Of a DNA stretch of 64,000 bases, positions 9,106 through 21,031 are shown piece after piece. A model generated the notes under the pieces. It was not told where the DNA came from. It saw nothing but the letters and a program-made list of their open reading frames with translations, and did no database searches. The position numbers and the translations under genes are program-made. The DNA comes from Uranotaenia lowii (Eukaryota > Arthropoda > Insecta > Diptera > Culicidae): assembly GCF_029784155.1 (NCBI RefSeq), contig NC_073691.1, positions 131,192,714 through 131,256,713 of the forward strand, written 5' to 3'. Position 1 is the stretch's first letter. Every line of letters begins with the position of its first letter.

Positions 9106-10827
9106 CTGAAAGAGACAAACAAAAGAATATGTAAATTTTGAAGGTATTACGTACTTATTACTGCAATCAATTCAATCTTAAACTCTCTAACTTAAGGTTG
9201 CCAGAAATTTTTCAGCTCGTATCCGAGCCGGACAAATCCGGGAAATTTTATATAAAAACTTATATAAAATCTTAATCCATTGAAACGTATTTATTTATTA
9301 ATGGCATGCTCTACTTGCTAGAGCATTCAAAAATTTCATCAAATGTTGTTGCTAAACAAATTCATTGGCTATGCAAAACAGTTTTTTTGGAATCTTTTTT
9401 TTCATCCTACAGATTTTTTGTACAACATCGAATATCTTTTCTAGGTGGTTGTGGTTTATTCAAATGAAATGTACTGCAAGAACTAAGGAATATTTAAAAT
9501 CCAAAGTTTAATTTTTTTGAACTTTCAGTACTTCTCTTTTAGAATGAAAAATTTTGTTTTCCCATAAGAATTTCCATACAAAATTACAACTCTTTGCGCT
9601 AATTCAGGACTTAACGAATCGCTTCGAAAATTTTTATTGCCATTTGCAACAGTAAAATTGGTAGCTGTAAGAGGTGTAAAAATTTATAAATTAGAAATTT
9701 CCATACAAAGCTAGCAGTCTAGTGTACAAGATATTTTGGCCGTAGCGTATAGAAAGATTTTTCGATAAGTTACATGGGTGTGATATTACTAAGATCAGGG
9801 TGGCCACTCAATTTTAATTTTTGATTCCCCGCATTTTTTTCCCATTTTTCCGGCTTTGTCTCAAGAAATTCCTGATTATCAAATACAAAATAATGTCACA
9901 AAAGCTCTAGTTACCGGTTTTATATCTTAATATGTGATTTAATTATATTTATTTTGTTAAACCAATAAACCATAGCATATTTTGAAAGATTTGAATTTTT
10001 AAACATTTAACAAGAAAATATTTGAAAAAAGCCAAACCAAAATAAGAAAATCTGCAAAGTTTGGAACTTAACAGCCATTTCGGTAATTTATAATTTTTAT
10101 AATATTCTTCGAGAAAACAAGTGATTTTCCATCTAAAACTTAAAGAATAGACGTATTTAAAAAAAAGTGGAAAGACTGTGTTCTATCGGGAATGCTGTAA
10201 ATATTTAATATATGAATATCATAAAAAGGAGTATTGTAGTAAAATTAATTTTAATTTAATGACCTGTTGATTTATTATCAAGGCGTGAATTCAGTTCAAT
10301 AACTGTTCTGAGTTTATTGTGTGAATTTAGATTAAAAATTAAGTGTGTTCTCTTTTATTTTCTCCGTGCATTTACAATGATACCAAAAACTGCATTTCTT
10401 TCGCCAATATTTCATCTAAAATATATTCTGAGGTTTTCATTTTATACCGGAAGTAGAAAACTTCTGTTGATTGTACAAATCATTCCTTCAGGCAACAAGA
10501 AACAATTTATGACTTTTTAGGACCAGAATTAGTAATTTTAATTCAAGAAACAAATTTCCGTCAATCATAGTTGCTTTTTCGGTCTTGTAAATGAGATTCG
10601 AATTCTGTTGTTTCAAAATTTTCTCATTGTGATGGTGCTTAGTTTGGTCAAGCCCAACAAAATATTCGTTAAAAAGTTCACTAAAGGTTCTATATGTGAA
10701 ATTCTAACAAACATGAAAAAATTAGACCTAAAACTCGAAACTAGACTACACATTAGACTGCCCTAATTTGTATAAGAAATTTCAAGCTTGTGAAATGTAA
10801 TGCGCTGCAGGCTTGAATTGATCCTTG
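9106..10827. other. Intron with a diverged MITE fragment
   Basis: First part of the 6.7-kb intron of the host gene. At about 9195-9260 it holds a diverged start of the AAGGTTGCCAG...cgtatccg repeat seen intact at 18536-18987. At 9799-9850 there is a different end-like sequence (GGGTGGCCACTCA) without a partner in the window. The rest is AT-rich without visible genes. Confidence 0.5.
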
Positions 10828-10835
10828 GCCTAGCA
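10828..10835. repeat. Target duplication GCCTAGCA, copy 1 of 3
   Basis: 8-bp direct repeat at the left of the tandem hAT-like pair. The same octamer recurs at 13238-13245 and 15458-15465. Confidence 0.8.
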
Positions 10836-13237
10836 CAGCGGTCGGCAACCTTTTGAGACAGAAGAGCCAAAAATAGCAAATTAAGGAAATGTCTAAGTTT
10901 CAAAGAGCCGCAATTCATTTTATCCTTACTACATATAATGGTGATCGCTAAGATACATTGTATCCTGATGTTAACTCAGTTTTATTATCCTTTTTCATAA
11001 GGCCACAGATTTTCGTTGTTTGATTGGCAAACGGAAGCGATTTTCTTTCTTCTGAATCAATACATTTTCATAACAGCTTAGTAACGTTGAAATTTTGGCA
11101 ATTTTGCATTGTGACCTGACAAAATTTATTATTTTAAAATTTGGTGCAGTTTTTTCCTAACACCTATTCCCAGATAAAAAATAAAACTTTCGATCTGTTC
11201 TGTTGAAATATTAAAAAGAAGCATTGAAAATTTTATATCATAAAAATGTATACTACAAGATGTAAATTAATTTTTAAAAAAACTATACGAGAGTTTGTCA
11301 CTATTACTTTTTCTTCAAATTATACAGATAAGCCTTAGCTTTTTTGGTTTCGAACATCCGTTAAAATCCATTGAGGTTCATTTGTTTGTTATGCGCATAA
11401 AACTATCATTTTAAATAGATAAATATTTTCCGGGCCTTAAAATAAATAAACCAAAAAATTTAAAATTTAAATGCTCATTTTACGGATTAAGAAAAATTAG
11501 TCAAAATTTGACAAAATTTAACAATCGGTCGCGAGATGTGTTCTATAAAATGTGATTATAAAATTTCTTTTATCTAGTTCTCATTTCGATTTCTGGTAAA
11601 ATTTAAAAAAAAGGTTTCAAAAATTATATATTTCAATAACGAAAATTTACATTTTCAATTCTGTTCAAAATCGTAACCCTTCCAAGTTGTTTCTTCTCCA
11701 TATTAATGAAATCTTGAAAATAATGTCTAAACCTCTGAGTCTCAAATATATCATGGATTCAGATTGATCCTTCTGTCAAAGTTTCTATGAATTCTAATCA
11801 CAAATTCATATTTTAAATTTTTATACAATTAGTTATTTTGAATTTAATCTATTTGATTTATTCAAACAGATATTTTATTTTGTTGAATGAATTCTCAGTT
11901 TTCACTTGCGAGCTTGTAATGTTAAACATTATAGTAGTTTGTTGGCGGTTCCCTGGCCGATAATGTTAACCAATTTTAATGATATAAGATTCGTTGTTTG
12001 AAAAATTTATTCTAATTTTTCAATATTTCAAAACAAAACAATTTAAAATATTTCAAACAGTCAAAAAAATATTTTTAAAATACTTTTAATTCTTGACAGA
12101 TTTGCTATATTTCAGTGTATATTGGATTTTTGGAATCATCAAGAATAAATTCAACCGATGATGTAGAAATATGCTGGAGTCCAATGAAGGTTTTGATAGC
12201 TATCTCAGATCTTCCATAATAAAAATAAATCCTACATATTAATAGATATCTAACTTTGGCTTGCTTCGTTGTTTTTAATTTTTCAACGAACCGATTTTTT
12301 AAAATCAAAACCAAAACTCTGATAAAGACTTAGAAATCAAAATCAACTTTTAGAACAGTTATGACGTTTTAAAAATAATTGCAGAATTAGAAATTAGGTT
12401 TTGAAATAAAAAAAAGGATGTAAAAGTTGTTAGAAGATATATGTGTAAGTTTATGGAAGAAAATGCTTCTTTACCAAATAAAGTTTTTCCTTCGGATAAA
12501 AAACTAAAAATATACATATTATACATGAAATTCTAAAATTAGACCAGCACTCAGCTCTCGGTCTACAAAAATATTTTCTAACAAACTTGAAAATTTTGTT
12601 CACTCTCAATTCTGTTCCTCATGCTCAAAATTAAAACGAAAAACTAGATTTTTTTTCATGGATTTGAAAGGAACATTGAGAGATGGAATTCAATATTTGA
12701 AAAATTTAAAAACAAAATGTTATTAAAAAGAAAGGAATTTTAATGCACAAAACAACTATAAGGTATCAGTATTCAAAGCATTATTAAAATTATCATCTGA
12801 TGTCCATATTTGATCAGAACGGTGGTAAAGCAATTTTTTTTTTAAAATGTTCAATTAAAAAAAAAAAAAACAAACTCAATTTCATAATCTCAAAAGTGAG
12901 GACTAAAATGAGGATTAAATCATAAAATCAAATTCAACGGAAAACTTCCCGTGCTAGCGAAGAAAAATTTCTCCAGGCTTCCAAATGCCATATCAAACTT
13001 TTATGAAGAACGTTAAATGATTTCTAAATCTCAACTTGGTTGCAAACTGACAAGATGCTGTTCATTTGTTCTATAGTAGTTTTTTGGTTTCTTTTTGAAT
13101 CCTGGGAAATATTATCTGAACTGAAGGAACTCATGTTGCGTCCGTTTACTCTAGAAAATTTCGAGGGTTTTCAAAATTTTCACACATTGAGCTAAAGAGC
13201 CGCAGTTATACATCCAAAGAGCCGCAGGTTGCCTATG
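10836..13237. mobile_element. Non-autonomous hAT-like element, copy A
   Basis: A 2.4-kb element. It begins CAGCGGTCGGCAACC and ends with the inverse complement of a closely related 15-mer (GGTTGCCTATG at the right end). Subterminal GAGCC/GAGCCGCA repeats lie near both ends, and an 8-bp GCCTAGCA duplication flanks it. CAG-starting ends, GAGCCGCA subterminal motifs and 8-bp duplications are typical of hAT transposons. The interior is AT-rich and encodes no transposase, so it depends on an autonomous relative. It lies in an intron of the minus-strand host gene. Confidence 0.75.
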
Positions 13238-13245
13238 GCCTAGCA

Positions 13246-15457
13246 CAGTGGTCGGCAACCTTTTGAGTCAGGAGAGCCAGAAATTTGAAATTTTCAAAAT
13301 TCCACAGTTTGAAAGAGCCACATTAAAGATTTTTTCTTTTGTTTTTAACAAATAAAAAAACAAAATATATGAATGATCAATTAACTAAAAATTTAACTAA
13401 AAATTACTTTAAATTCATACAAAGTTCCTTCTATCTCTTGGATATTTTTTTAAAACTGTTTCTGATTACCATTAAGTACATGGATTATTTTCTGGATCGT
13501 CAACTTTTCTATCGTTGTTTGATTTTATATCAATTTCAAGTATGAGATTGAATTCAACTGAAATTAATATAGCCAAAAATTTTAATCATCAAAATCTTGC
13601 TCCTGATGACATAAAGCAAACGTGTCTTCAGAATTTTAGGCATCTGCTAAATTTAAAAATCTGATTTTATGTCACATGTGATTTTTCAGTATTGTTTGTC
13701 CAATTGAATGAAGAATGAAATTCAATACATTGCAGATTATTCATCAATGCTTGCTTAAAAATCTGTGGTTTAACCAGTATAAATCTGTTATTATGTGATT
13801 TAGGAGCCCTAATTGAAAATTCATTAAAAAATTTAAGAAACAGTACATTTTAGCTAGCAAGATTAATTAAATTATACTTTTAAAGTTTCGAGACAAAAAT
13901 TTTAAAAAATATATTTTCGGTGATTACCTAACTCTTAATCCAAATTGAAAAAACTGTCTGTTACTGAAACTTGAAATCATAAATGTGCTCAAAGACAAAG
14001 ACAAATGTTTACTTTTTTTAATACACACATTTAAATTATAATAAAAAATAATCATAGTTGATGATAACAAGTACGAATGAAGTTGTTGAGGTTTTCAAAT
14101 AGATTTTCATTAATGCTGATTCGAGTTTGCAAAGCTGTTGAGCTCTAATTCGTAGTTCTCAATTCTTAGTTTTGAAATTTTGTATTTGAATTTTATGTAT
14201 CTATGCACTTTTTAACCCGTTATTTATTGAGTAAGTTTTAAAGATTTTTTATCTGTACATAGGCCAGGCAAATCCGGGTGTTGGACGAGGGGCAAAGAAT
14301 CGCGGCGCAAGTAGTTCAAGAAGCTATTCACAAAACAAAAGCCCTGCTCACATTTTCCCCAACTATTCAATTTCTTCTACCCAAAGCGCTCTAGTTTTGA
14401 TCTTTCCAGCTACCAATACTTTAATTCCAGTCTAAAAATATTTTTCTTTGAATTTCACAACTCACCGAAATGCCAAAAATAAATAAGAAATTTTAAACTC
14501 ATAACCAGGTAATATCCCTAGAAATCTAGCAAAAATCCAAGTACCTACTATCCATGAAAAGGCAAGAGAAAAACTGGAAAATAAGCACACAAAAATTACT
14601 TTCAGCGTCGTTCAAATCTTATCTCATAATTCCAAAAAAATGCTTGTGAACATATTTCGCTTAAACAAGTTGAAAATTTTGAATTTCGTATAAATTATGA
14701 ATAATCTGGAAGAAAATCGGGCCTTTTTCCTCCGGGTAACCGACCTTTACTTTAAAAATCCGGGAAAGCTCGGTTGAAACCGGGCAATCTTGATGTTTTT
14801 AGGTATCTTTATTCAGATATATTAAATTATCGTTTTCATTTTAAAGAATACTATTGGATTGAGGTGGTTTTCTCGATATTTTAATGTTGTTGCGCGTTAA
14901 AGTTTTAAATTTTCATTCGAAATGGTTGAATAATTCATATGCGATTTTGAAAATTTCAACTAACATTTTTCATAGAGGGCAAAAAGTGATTGCGAATGCT
15001 TAAAATATAAAATTTGATGATAGTTACGTTGTTCAGTAACAAACAGAGGCTATCTAAGAAATATTTTTTTACAAAAATATGTTCCAGTTTTAGAAATAAA
15101 TAATTTGTTTTTTTTTTGAAAACGACAGTTATTCTTTGCATTTACGGTAATTGATAAAAAAACTTGATCTCTATGCTGATGCTTCAAAAACAGTGAAAGC
15201 AAAAAATTATAAAATTAGACTTCAAAACAATCCTATTTTGCTATTTGGTCTTTTCTGCTAATTCCTACAGCGGATGCAATTTAAAAAAAAAATTCTTGGC
15301 GTATGAAAATCCGAGTCCCAGGTTACAAGACTCCACGATTTACCACGATTTTTCAAATATTTCATTAAAACAAATATTTGCGCAGTGAGCTAAAGAGCCG
15401 CAACTTTATATTTAAAGAGCCGCATGCGGCTCGCGAGCCGCAGGTTGCTGACCTATG
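13246..15457. mobile_element. Non-autonomous hAT-like element, copy B
   Basis: A 2.2-kb relative of copy A, starting CAGTGGTCGGCAACC and ending AGCCGCAGGTTGCTGACCTATG, joined to copy A through a shared GCCTAGCA. Its ends resemble those of copy A but with several differences, so it is not a recent exact duplication. At about 14262-14795 it contains a decayed sequence related to the AAGGTTG MITE family (aaatccgggtg ... gaaaccgggcaatctt), which inserted later. It has no coding capacity. Confidence 0.72.
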
Positions 15458-15465
15458 GCCTAGCA
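15458..15465. repeat. Target duplication GCCTAGCA, copy 3 of 3
   Basis: Right-hand octamer of the tandem hAT-like pair. The middle copy is at 13238-13245. Confidence 0.8.
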
Positions 15466-15848
15466 CAATGTCTCATGCCAAATTTGGGCCAGATCGAATC
15501 ATGGGAAGGGGTCGCTCAACGAGCCTAAAGTTTGTATGGGATTTTGGTACGTTTTGTTCGGGAGGCACACGAAAATCCAGTTTTCCAAGAATAAGTTTGG
15601 CCCCAGATTTCTTTTGAAATTGGTTTTTCTTAAAGCCTAAACTATGACAAATATTTCATCCGAAGACTGCATTTAGATTCAAGCAAAGACACAGAAGTTA
15701 TTAGTGAAATGAATGATAAACCTTTGAATAATGTTTGATTCCTACCATGACCATATCAGAGCTCAAAGCGTTAGTTCTTTGATTGAAATTTAAGTCAATT
15801 TTTTACACTCGCAACATATCACTAATGACGATGTTTAGTTCAACTTAC
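15466..15848. other. Intron sequence next to the middle exon
   Basis: Unique-looking intron DNA between the tandem hAT-like pair and the donor of the 16215-15849 exon. The stretch 15466-15620 looks like part of another repeat, into which the hAT-like elements inserted. No gene seen. Confidence 0.35.
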
Positions 15849-16215
15849 GATGTTGGCTCCATAGCACGCAGAAAAGACAGCTCATCATTCACGCTGAAAA
15901 TGTAGAATGACGGCGTCTCCCGGAAGTTCGTTACTTCGAATACGATTCGAATCGTAGACCCGCGGGCACCGTTCAGCTGTGAGTTCGCTCCGATGTCCAC
16001 TTTGGTAATGGCCTGAACTGCTGCCCGTCCCAGAGTGCCGCTTTCTTCGCTGCCTTCGCCATTCGCTAGAATCTGCTGCTCGTTGGTGTTTCGTGTTTGT
16101 TTCTGCTTCTTCAGTCCACCGAAGGCGTTTCGAGATGAATCATGTCCAGGAATCAGTTCTATCTCGTTGCTACCCAGGTCATCGTAACGCTGTTCCAGCT
16201 CCGGGTCACCCAGTT
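15849..16215 (-). CDS. VWA7/hemicentin-like membrane protein, middle exon
   Basis: A 367-nt internal exon bounded by an acceptor (TTCTATCAG|AACTGG) and a consensus donor (ATC|GTAAGT). Incoming phase is 1 and outgoing phase is 2, matching both neighbours. It encodes about 122 residues. An acidic/polar linker (ELGDPELEQRYDD) comes first, then a Gln/Asn/Lys-rich low-complexity stretch. A beta-sandwich-like segment follows (TIRIVFEVTNFRETPSFYIF) that reads on into the last exon. These features suit an extracellular region before the transmembrane segment. Confidence 0.8.
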
Positions 16216-17461
16216 CTGATAGAAGAAAATGGGACCAGATATTACTGTATGAATCATACTTTTTGAATGATGCAAATTTTTGCAATGTTTATCATGGTAA
16301 GGAAAAAATGTGCAGCATGCATTTAAAGATAGATGATTTCTGATTCATTGTTGAAAATACGCATATGGAACAACTATAATTTTACTACCAAATATTGTCA
16401 ACTTTTATTTATAAAAAAAAAGTTAACGTTATGATCCCTTAACCCTTTCGTTCCCTTGGTAGATCAGCTCGATCTTGGTAACCCGGCTTGAATTATTTCA
16501 ATTTTAACACTGCCTGTGTACGTATGAATGAATAAGTACTGTACAAATTTTGATAAAAAATATTCTGCTGGAATTTTTTATTCTGTGTACAACTTAAATA
16601 AAAATACTTCCATGTTTAACTTGCTTTGGAAACCAGAACGAAACTCCGATTCTGTTGAAGACATAACAATATTCGATTAAATGTAGAGGATCACTGGTGC
16701 TCAATTGGGAACAAAAATTCCTTTTTTCATCCAAAACTTTCAACTTAATCTTATAAAATCCTAATGTTGGAAGTTTTTCATTTCAGAGTTGGCATTCCAC
16801 TTACAAAAAATGACTACTGCTTTCAAAATATATGGGAAGTTATGTCAAATTTATGAATTATGTGACATATATTCGTTTTTAAGGCGCCATGTGTTATGGT
16901 TCTTGTTCCATACAGCAAGAGAAAAAAATTTAGATTAAAATAATTTACTAAATTTTTCGAACATTTTAACCTTCCAACATTTTTGAATTACTCCGAAGGT
17001 CAAAAAAGGTCCTAAATAAGTTTCCATCTAAACCAGAGCTGTCGGAGAACTTTTTAAATCATTACCTCAAAATATGTCTGTGTATGTTAATATTTCCTCA
17101 TGGCAAAGAACAAATAAAAAATCAAAATCTAATACTAATTGACTACAATTTTTCAAAATTTCTCTCACTTGTTGATAGAAATCTCTTTCTTAATATTTAA
17201 ATTTTTAATGGGATTAAACTCATGTCAGAGGTTCTGGTTCTATAATATTGAAATACAAATTTTAGGTGTTTCTGTTTCATATTTCGGATTCTGTAGCTAG
17301 TTTGGGAGTCTTGATTGTCAATTGAAAACATCATTAGAAATAAGATTTGAAAACTTAAAAAATCCTGATTCAAATATAGTTTAGCTGTTAATTCGAAATT
17401 TTATTCAATGTTTTTGAAACCCTTATGCATTTCAACATAATTCTATGTATAATAACGTCAA
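16216..17461. other. Proximal part of the 30-kb intron
   Basis: AT-rich intron sequence. The stretch 16431-16475 (ttaaccctttcgttccc) resembles the TTAA-flanked element end at 32044. I see no coding sequence or paired repeat ends here. Confidence 0.35.
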
Positions 17462-17686
17462 TACCCGATCAGAAGTGCATATCAAAGTTACTACTCAAAC
17501 TCATCTCAATGAGATATTATTATCTTATTCAGATATAGCTTTGATTTTAAAAATCTTCTTTTTAGTCGTTTCGAAAAAAATAATTCATATCTCATATGAT
17601 ACAAACAGTTATTTTTTCTGCCTAAGCTGGCTTGCTTGGAAACCTTTTATTGAAACTCTGAAGCTCTCATTCTAATGCATTAGGTA

Positions 17687-17751
17687 TGGTTAAGTGATAG
17701 CGTGCGCGCCTCTCAACCGGCAGGTCGAGGTTCGAATCTCCTGGTTGTACC
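17687..17751 (+). repeat. tRNA-derived module with Pol III A/B boxes
   Basis: Contains an A-box-like TGGTTAAGTGA and a B-box-like GGTTCGAATCTCC at tRNA-like spacing, but does not fold into a standard cloverleaf. A diverged inverted copy lies at 18028-18104. Best read as a SINE-type tRNA-derived segment, not a working tRNA gene. Confidence 0.5.
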
Positions 17752-18027
17752 CAAACTTAAAAAAAAACTCCTAGTGTTTTATAGTGTTAAAATATATCAA
17801 ATTATAACATAAAGTCTGTGCAAGCATAACTAAATTTTATAACCCCCTTGATAGCATTATATCAAGATTATAATCTAACCAGATAGGATTTAGACCACCA
17901 AAAATGCACAAATATGAGACTTGCATACAAGCTTGTTAACAATTTTTGTCCTACACGCATTACTTGTATGTAATATGTTGGACTACTTCCTGACTTGTAC
18001 TCAAACTTTCATGCATTCGGGTTCGGG

Positions 18028-18104
18028 TACCAGCCAGGAGATTTGAACCTCGACCTGCAGGCTGAGAGGCGCGCACGCTACCACAGAACCATGCCTGGTG
18101 CATT
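18028..18104 (-). repeat. Second tRNA-derived module, inverted
   Basis: The reverse complement shares the GTGCGCGCCTCTCA and GGTCGAGGTTC stretches with 17687-17751. Its outer ends (ACCAGGCA / TGGCTGGT) pair at 7 of 8 positions like an acceptor stem. It is part of the palindromic left half of the TA-target element. Confidence 0.45.
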
Positions 18105-18535
18105 GGAATGAGACCTTTAAACTTCCAATAAAATTTTTCGGAACATTTGCTTAGCCGGCAGAAAAAAAACAACTGATTGTATCAAAAGAGATATAACAAT
18201 ATTTTTCGAAACGACCCAAACGAAGATTATGATATCAAAGCTATATCCGATTTGATTTGAAATACGTATATTTGAAAGGATGCCGTGCGCTATTCCGATT
18301 AAGCACCCTATCTATATCTGAATCAGTTAATAATATCTCGTTGAGTTGGGTTTGTGTAACAATTATGATATGCTCTCCTGAACGGGAATACATAAACGTT
18401 TGAGTACAAGGCAGGAGACAATGCAAACTTGCATACAAGTAATTCAGTCCCACAGCAAATCTGATATCTGATTGAGATATAATCTTGATATAATGCTTTC
18501 AAAGGGAGATATAATTTAGCTATTCATGCATGGAT

Positions 18536-18987
18536 AAGGTTGTCAGAATTTTTTCAGCACGTATCCGGGCCGTACAAACCGGGCCATTTTTATATAAAAA
18601 CCTGGCAAAATACGGGCATTCGATTTCAAATTGACGACCAAATTGACGGGCAAATTTTGTCAAAACTCAGAAATTCCTCAAAAAAATCAAGAAAAAAAAT
18701 TATAAAAAATTTTTTTTTCATCAAAACTCATCGATAGATTTTGAACTGTGTTTTAAGATTCCAAAAAACCTTTCATGATTATTTTTATAAAATTTGCTCA
18801 AAAAATTTCGTTTTGCAGGTGTTTGTTGTTTTTTTTTGTTTAATTTGCCAAATAAAGTGAATAAATACGGGCAAAATCCGGGCATTTTTCAATGAAATAC
18901 GGGCAACCGGGCCGGGCCGGACTGTTCTTAAATTTAGTATTAGATATCCTGGCAAACCCGGATAAAACCGGGCAATCTGGCAACCTT
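18536..18987. mobile_element. AAGGTTG-ended MITE with a 9-bp target duplication
   Basis: A 452-bp element with ends AAGGTTGTCAG / CTGGCAACCTT. ATGCATGGA occurs at 18526-18534 and again, once the LTR retrotransposon is removed, as 18988-18991 plus 30637-30641. A 9-bp duplication suggests a Mutator-type (MULE) MITE. An 8-bp hAT-type reading is possible. GC-rich repeated cccgg/ccggg motifs near both ends recur in related copies at about 9195, 14262-14795 and 36053-36400. Confidence 0.7.
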
Positions 18988-18991
18988 ATGC

Positions 18992-20520
18992 TGTAACCAT
19001 TCATTTAATGGTTACAATAAAAATTGTGATTTTTGGGCCAGTTTGGATGAAAACTTTGTAAATATTGTAAATAAAAATTATTGTTCGTAAATGTCTAAAA
19101 TTAGGATAAGATATCTCATGTTTGTGTGGTGTCTTGTTCTAATTTTAATAGCAATCGGCTGGTGTCATTTAGGGATTTAGTTTTGTTTATTTATTTATTT
19201 ATTAATTTATTAAATTCTTCGTTATTTATTTATTTATTTATTTTTGCGTTATTTATTTATTATTCATTTAGTTAGTTATTTGTTAGGTTTAGTTTTGTTA
19301 GATTAATATATTTTGTTATGGAATGCACGCCATAAAATGTTTTGTTCGAAAAGACACCAGCCCTCTATATGTCAGTTCCTGTATTGTTCCTGTCATGTTG
19401 CTGTCATCGAGAATCTTCGAAGGGGACAAAACATGCTTCACGGGAAATGGGAACATGGCGATGAAAGGACAAGAAAACCTATAAATAGGAGGAGCTCGAG
19501 AAGCTCGAGGCTTTTTCGAGTATATCCGGTCCGAGGTTGAGCAGCAACAGCGCGTCACACACCTTACGTGACTAGCCCGTTTCCAACCGTACTTGGGTGG
19601 CATTGACCCCCTTCCCCCGTTTTTATCAGTTCCGGTAGTGGTCTGAAGAATTTTCAACGGCCAGCTGGAAGCTTCACGCATCCATTTCCCAGCTGGTCGG
19701 TCGAGGTGGCAAAGTGAAGAGAACCCCAGAACAAGTGTCTTCCCCCAGTGCCGTGAATCACCATCAGCCTTTACGCGAACACACCGGTGTCCCGCGAGTG
19801 CATTAGGTCGTGCCTGTGACAAGTGCCCCGCCCCCGTTACAACCCCCTTGGGGCACTCCGCGCTGTGGTGAGGTCTGGTGGGAATTCCCTCTGGGTGTTC
19901 TAGTGCCGACCAAATCCGTTACTTGCCCCTCGATAGAGTGAGACACTCGCGTGGTTACCGTGCACACAAAAGCTCCCCGGACCGAAGTGAAACGGTAGGC
20001 CTACGCCAAACAGGCCGAGTTGTTGCGGGAATTGCCCAGAGAGCAATTCCGGATTCCGTCCAGTTCCTGTATTCGTCCGATCCCGTTACGTTGTTCCAGC
20101 AGAAGTCCCCCAACGAGTCGACCACCGAGAAACGGCCGCAACGAGATCATCGAGATACCAAATAAAAGCGCAAGTACAAAAATAAAACCCAAAAACTTAC
20201 CATTTCCTCTTCTAAAAATTTATATACATTCGAGAAACAAAACTCACAAAGAAAAGTGGATTGGAAAATTATGAATAAATTTTGTATGGTCTTTTCTTTC
20301 ATCCAAATTGTCGAGTCTTTCTTTAAATGTGCATTCCCTGAAAGATTAAGAATATTTTTCCTATCGTTATTTGTTTTCGTAAAGTTCAATTAAGGTTGAA
20401 AAGTCCGCCCATGAATCACAGTTTTAATTGTTGTAGTTGTTTAAAAATATTTCTCCGGTGATCAATTTAGTTTCCCCTGTTGAGCTAGCGCAGGGAAGTA
20501 GGGTCTAAACGATTCTAACA
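18992..20520 (+). repeat. 5' LTR
   Basis: 1529 bp, TG...CA. Its first 25 bases form a perfect palindrome (10-bp stem, 5-nt loop). An ATTT-rich tract runs at about 19189-19275. A TATA box lies at 19480-19487 and AATAAA poly-A signals at about 20161 and 20274-20279, which sets U3 at about 490-520 bp and a long R/U5. It differs from the 3' LTR at 19275 (G versus A at 29387) and 19802 (A versus G at 29914). I saw no other mismatch. Confidence 0.95.
19480..19487 (+). promoter_or_regulatory. TATA box of the 5' LTR
   Basis: TATAAATA within the LTR. Initiation would be expected about 30 bp downstream (about 19510), just after a GCTCGAG-repeat. The same box is at 29592-29599 in the 3' LTR, where it could drive transcription out into the intron. 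Confidence 0.65.
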
Positions 20521-20522
20521 AT

Positions 20523-20535
20523 TGGCGCCCAACGT
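20523..20535 (+). promoter_or_regulatory. Primer-binding site, tRNA-Lys type
   Basis: TGGCGCCCAACGT starts two bases after the 5' LTR. It is complementary to the 3' end of eukaryotic tRNA-Lys(CUU), including the CCA-derived TGG. First-strand synthesis would start here. Confidence 0.85.
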
Positions 20536-21031
20536 AAAAATTTTTTTTGATAAAATTTCAATTCCATTTAAAAAAATAAGAAAAAGTGGTCTACTTCCAA
20601 GACCAGAAGTAAATCCCTTTTTCTAATTGGTCTCCCGGAGAAATTCAGCTAAGATTAACTTCATTAAAATCGCGTAGTCGTTGAAGCAAGTTTTCTTAAA
20701 GTCAATTTCACGAGGAAATTTTGGGGATGAAAATTCACTGATTGTCGCGAATGATTAAAACTATCATACAAACCATACTGTTCTCCCGAATTGTTAATCA
20801 ATCTGAAATTGTTACTAACCATTCTACAGTACCTTCTCATCCAATAGCAAAATTTTTAGTTCATATTTGCCAAGACAAATCTATCATTTGGTTTTGTTCA
20901 AATCGCCAATATTGCATACTTTCTGGCGTTTAATACCCTAAGTTACCCACTGAGTATTTCTTTTTCAGCTCATTTTTCGAAAATCGAAATATTAGTAGAT
21001 TTATTATTAGTTAATCTAGGATTAGTCAACG
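20536..21031 (+). other. Retrotransposon leader
   Basis: About 0.5 kb of untranslated leader between the primer site and gag. Packaging signals are expected here but none can be defined by eye. Confidence 0.6.

Noticed and set aside
17687..17751. Functional tRNA gene
   Set aside because: The A and B boxes are recognisable but the acceptor and other stems do not form a standard cloverleaf, and a diverged inverted copy lies nearby.
19316..19822. 168-codon minus-strand frame in the LTR (and its twin at 29428-29934)
   Set aside because: It lies in the LTR promoter and R/U5 region and is the same in both LTRs only because the LTRs are near-identical. No motif.
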